Below, piece after piece: positions 61,571 through 64,000 of a stretch of DNA of 64,000 bases. The position numbers and the translations under genes are program-made. The stretch is from Paraburkholderia sp. HP33-1 (GTDB lineage Bacteria; Pseudomonadota; Gammaproteobacteria; Burkholderiales; Burkholderiaceae): contig NZ_JAJEJR010000001.1 in NCBI RefSeq assembly GCF_021390595.1, forward strand, positions 806,001-870,000, given 5' to 3'. The notes below the pieces were generated by a model, which was not told the origin of the DNA, made no database searches, and saw only the letters and a program-made list of their open reading frames with translations. How positions within the stretch are numbered: position 1 is the first letter of the stretch; each line of letters starts with the position of its first letter.

Positions 61571-61606
61571 AAACCCCTTGATCTCACCGAGATCAAGGGG
61601 TTTTTG
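61571..61606 (+). terminator. Intrinsic terminator of tRNA-Ser
   Basis: AAACCCCTTGATCTC / GAGATCAAGGGGTTT is a 15-bp perfect stem with a three-base loop, followed by T residues. Confidence 0.95.
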
Positions 61607-61987
61607 CTTTGGGCTATCGAATTGTTTTGCGATGCAATTCGAATTACCCCGCGCGTCTTTTCAATTCGTGACATTCCTTTCATTCATATTTTCTTAATAC
61701 GGCTATTCACTGGTTGTCGTGCTTTGCTTGCCGGTTTGCCATGTAATTGCCCGTAACGGCTGCTTGCTGCACCTGCCCTCGATTCACCTGAAAATCTCGA
61801 CTCTTGTGGCTGTTGTGAGCTAAACAGGGTCGAAGTCCGAAAGTTCGCGCATGTACTGTTCCCTTATCGTAGGAATCTTCGCGTTACGCTGAGTTATCAG
61901 AAATATTCGCCCTTTTTCGCAAATTATTACTGTTTTTTAATGGGCGCAGTCATTACTTCAGGGTAAGATTTCCGCCGACTGCAGCTT

Positions 61988-62010
61988 TTACGGGAATAAT
62001 TTTCCTGTAA
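61988..62010. repeat. Imperfect palindrome, candidate operator A
   Basis: TTACGGGAA and TTCCTGTAA flank a TAATT centre; eight of nine arm positions are complementary. It lies 280 bases upstream of the glycosidase start. Its GGGAA...TTCC core recurs at 62257-62270. Confidence 0.55.
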
Positions 62011-62256
62011 GGCAATATCTATCGCTGCAATCGGTAAGAAAGTGTGCGGAGCAAGTAACCGCGCGCCCTTGCGCACCCGCCTTGTCAATCTGGACCACCG
62101 CGAGACGCGTTTTCGCGCATCGGTTCAATCGGACATCAGAACGCGCGTTTTAAGCACTTCAGGACAACTGCTTCATAAGCACTGCAAATTGTTTGCAGCG
62201 GTCCCTTGCGTATTGTCCGTCCGAATCTCAGCAAATTCATTCTTCGGTCTTTTTAT

Positions 62257-62270
62257 CGGGAATTTTCCCG
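62257..62270. repeat. Short palindrome, candidate operator B
   Basis: CGGGAATTTTCCCG has perfect 6-base arms around TT. It ends 19 bases before the glycosidase ATG, beside the ribosome site, so it could act as a DNA operator or as an RNA hairpin that limits translation. Confidence 0.5.
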
Positions 62271-62289
62271 ACATTTGGAATTACTCCGC

Positions 62290-63675
62290 ATGATAAAACG
62301 ACGTCAATTTCTCGGCGGCCTGACGGCCCTCAGCGCAAGTTATCTTTTGACCGCATGTGGTGGTGGCGGATCCGGAAACGCGAGCGACAAGGCTTCCGCA
62401 GCTTCCGCCGCTTCCGGCGCTTCCGGCGCCAATGCTGCTTCGGCTGCTTCCAGCACCAACGGCAATACAACGCCGGTCGCGAAGGACGCGAGCGGCACCT
62501 CGGCCGATGGCACCACACTGCCCGCTTCGCCGTACATCATCGACAAGACCGGCGCGAAGTGGACGCTCTCCAATGGCGTTATCTACCGCAACGGCGCGAC
62601 GGTCGGCAACACGTACAACGTGTCGCTCGTGCTGTGGTACGGCGGGAGGGTCTGGCACCGCGGCACGGGCGGCCAGTTCTACGTCATTGCGGACGTCGCC
62701 ACCCAGTGGCTGCCGTGCAACGATCCGCGCACCGCGATCGCACCGCCTGCCGGCATGTTCTTCGGCATGAACGGCCACAACGACTACACGTACACGCCCC
62801 AACAGATCGTTTCGATCCTGAAGGCAATGGGCTGCAAAAGCTATCGTGTCGGCGTCACCAACAATGCGACGCAGTTGAACGCGGTGATTGGACTCGCGCA
62901 GGCTTTTCAGGCGGCGGGCATGACCTTGCTCGTGCTGATCGACCAGGGCGTTACCGACTCATACGGCAACCTGTGGAAGGGCGAGTCGGCCGCTTATACC
63001 CAGGGGTACGTGGTAGCCCAGGCGGTCGCCAACGCACTGAAGCCGTATGGCGTGACCATTTACGAGTGCGGCAACGAGTTGACGCGGCAGAACGCCACCG
63101 TGCTCGACTTCACCACGGCGGGCACCAAGGCGGCGGACTTCAACAACGCAAACTGGCCGGTGATGCGCGGCCTGATGCGCGGGATGATCGACGGCGTGAA
63201 ATCGGTGCAGACGAACGCGAAGTGCGGCATCAATTTCTGCGTGAACGATGTCGGCGCGGCGGACGCGTTGTGGGACGGTATGCAGCCGGATGGCAGCGGC
63301 GGTTACCCGAAGGTGCGCTGGGACATCACCACGTGGCACAACTACGAGGTGTATGGCGATGTGTTCTCCCTTGGTGCGGACGGCGCGATGCCAGGCTTCG
63401 ATCTGCCGACTTATTGCAAGGCCCGGTATGGCGTGCCGTTCATCATCACCGAGTGGAATACCGGACCGGAGCAAACGGAGACCTACCGTGGGAGCTACAT
63501 CACGTCGAAGCTCGGCGAGTTCTATCAGAACCGCAAGACGCATAATATCCAGGCCGTCATGTATTACGTACTGGATAGCGGCAACGACACCTACGGCATC
63601 ATGATGAACGGTACGCCGCTCAATCCGTCGTATAGCGCGTTCACGAGCTTTACGGCTGCCCATCCGGACAACTGA
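62290..63675 (+). CDS. Tat-type lipoprotein with clan GH-A-like glycoside hydrolase domain
   Basis: A 461-residue protein. The N-terminus MIKRRQFLGGL is a twin-arginine motif and the lipobox LTAC (C23) predicts a lipid-anchored product. A Ser/Ala/Gly linker (~24-75) leads to a small beta-rich module (WTLSNGVIYRNGATVG to YVIADVATQWLP, about 90-145) and a TIM-barrel domain. The likely acid/base is E263 in YECGNEL and the nucleophile is E388 in FIITEWNTG, 125 residues apart as in retaining clan GH-A enzymes (GH5, GH39 and relatives). The substrate is unknown. The start at 62290 gives a proper Tat signal. Confidence 0.75.
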   Translation: MIKRRQFLGGLTALSASYLLTACGGGGSGNASDKASAASAASGASGANAASAASSTNGNTTPVAKDASGTSADGTTLPASPYIIDKTGAKWTLSNGVIYRNGATVGNTYNVSLVLWYGGRVWHRGTGGQFYVIADVATQWLPCNDPRTAIAPPAGMFFGMNGHNDYTYTPQQIVSILKAMGCKSYRVGVTNNATQLNAVIGLAQAFQAAGMTLLVLIDQGVTDSYGNLWKGESAAYTQGYVVAQAVANALKPYGVTIYECGNELTRQNATVLDFTTAGTKAADFNNANWPVMRGLMRGMIDGVKSVQTNAKCGINFCVNDVGAADALWDGMQPDGSGGYPKVRWDITTWHNYEVYGDVFSLGADGAMPGFDLPTYCKARYGVPFIITEWNTGPEQTETYRGSYITSKLGEFYQNRKTHNIQAVMYYVLDSGNDTYGIMMNGTPLNPSYSAFTSFTAAHPDN

Positions 63676-64000
63676 CCCGCGGATATCGACGTAAGCGGTT
63701 CCGCCCGTTCGTAGTCGATGCCGCCCGGTGTGACGGGCAGTACAGCGGCGCCCGACCCTTCCTTCAGAGTATCGAGGTGAGGGGAGGGCGCCTGATCTCA
63801 TCCGAAACTCCTCCATCACCTTTAGTTCGGAAAACTGAGCGATTCAGGTGTCCGGCTCGACGCACCGTCGGACCTTTTCGCCGTGATTCGGGTGCGCTGC
63901 GCCACCAGCTTCAATAGCGCCACCGCCGCTTCCCGCGCACCGCTTCAGCCGGTTTGCGCGGGGTCCATCGACGATCCTCTGTACAATTGCCCGAAATCGC
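63676..64000. other. Gene-free end of the window
   Basis: The final 325 bases contain no convincing gene on either strand. An imperfect GC-rich inverted repeat (GGCGCCCGACCC near 63748 against GGGAGGGCGCC near 63782) may be the glycosidase terminator. TGTACAAT near 63980-63987 may be the -10 region of a gene beyond the window. Confidence 0.4.

Larger units (their letters stand above)
61607..62289. other. AT-rich gene-free leader before the glycosidase gene
   Basis: About 680 bases, clearly less GC-rich than the rest of the window (for example 61610-61700 and 61880-62010). An 83-codon frame at 62042-62293 is not convincing. Two inverted repeats sharing GGGAA/TTCC lie at 61988-62010 and 62257-62270. 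The region probably contains the glycosidase promoter and its control sites. Confidence 0.6.

Noticed and set aside
62042..62293. An 83-codon frame in the glycosidase leader
   Set aside because: It overlaps the glycosidase start and has no ribosome site or recognisable composition; more likely untranslated leader.
61563..64000. A downstream copy of the tRNA-Ser 3' end that would mark an integrated element
   Set aside because: I found no repeat of the tRNA 3' sequence in the remaining 2.4 kb and no integrase.

Overview
The window is high-GC chromosomal DNA from a betaproteobacterium, almost certainly Burkholderia sensu lato. A Paraburkholderia-like species is my inference. The reasons are the strong GC3 bias with long antisense open frames, lineage-typical small families (DUF2486, DUF3460), a glucokinase fused to an RpiR regulator, the zapA-6S RNA neighbourhood, and an orthodox housekeeping gene order. 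I see no prophage, insertion sequence, CRISPR array or plasmid module. Most of the window is core genome.

Layout. 1-7.4 kb: the end of pepA, holC, a His/Pro-rich DUF2486 protein, a small cytochrome c, ilvD with a divergent LysR regulator, lgt, a SIMPL-domain protein and an EVE-domain protein. 7.4-8.5 kb: 6S RNA behind zapA and a coiled-coil partner gene. 8.6-18.7 kb: a cobalamin uptake and late-assembly locus. A promoter and a clear cobalamin riboswitch precede btuC-btuD-cobT-cobS-cobC. The opposing operon cobU-cbiB-cobD-btuF converges on it, and cobQ reads divergently from cobU. Together these genes import corrinoids (BtuCDF), amidate the ring (CobQ), attach aminopropanol (CobD, CbiB), activate it (CobU) and build the lower nucleotide loop (CobT, CobS, CobC). 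No corrin-ring synthesis genes are present here.

18.7-31.3 kb: a hotdog thioesterase, an orphan ParA, and the minus-strand run DUF3460-scpA-panC-panD (chromosome condensation and pantothenate). These are followed by tamA-tamB (outer-membrane assembly) and metG. 31.7-39.3 kb: an OmpA-like lipoprotein, the Fe-S carrier apbC/mrp, a SodC-like lipoprotein that has lost most metal ligands, dcd, a large PLP amino-acid decarboxylase, a protein with two LprI-like repeats, and a bestrophin-type channel.

39.5-48.8 kb: a glucose module. zwf-pgl-glk/rpiR reads on the minus strand from a promoter overlapped by a HexR-like palindrome. A four-gene sugar ABC transporter (gtsABCD-like) reads on the plus strand. 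Uptake, phosphorylation, oxidation to 6-phosphogluconate and a probable regulator therefore sit together. 48.8-61.6 kb: a LysR regulator, a glutathione S-transferase, an Smr-domain protein, trxB, ftsK, lolA, two small unknown genes, an NCS1/CytX-like permease, rarA, serS and tRNA-Ser(CGA).

61.6-64 kb: base composition becomes more AT-rich after the tRNA. A long leader carrying two GGGAA/TTCC inverted repeats precedes a Tat-type lipoprotein with a clan GH-A-like glycoside hydrolase domain. This is the most accessory-looking part of the window. No clearly new multi-gene system was found. The best second-look items are the degenerate SodC-like protein, the HexR-like operator beside the Glk-RpiR fusion, the glycosidase with its repeated operator-like sites, and the two small unknown genes.
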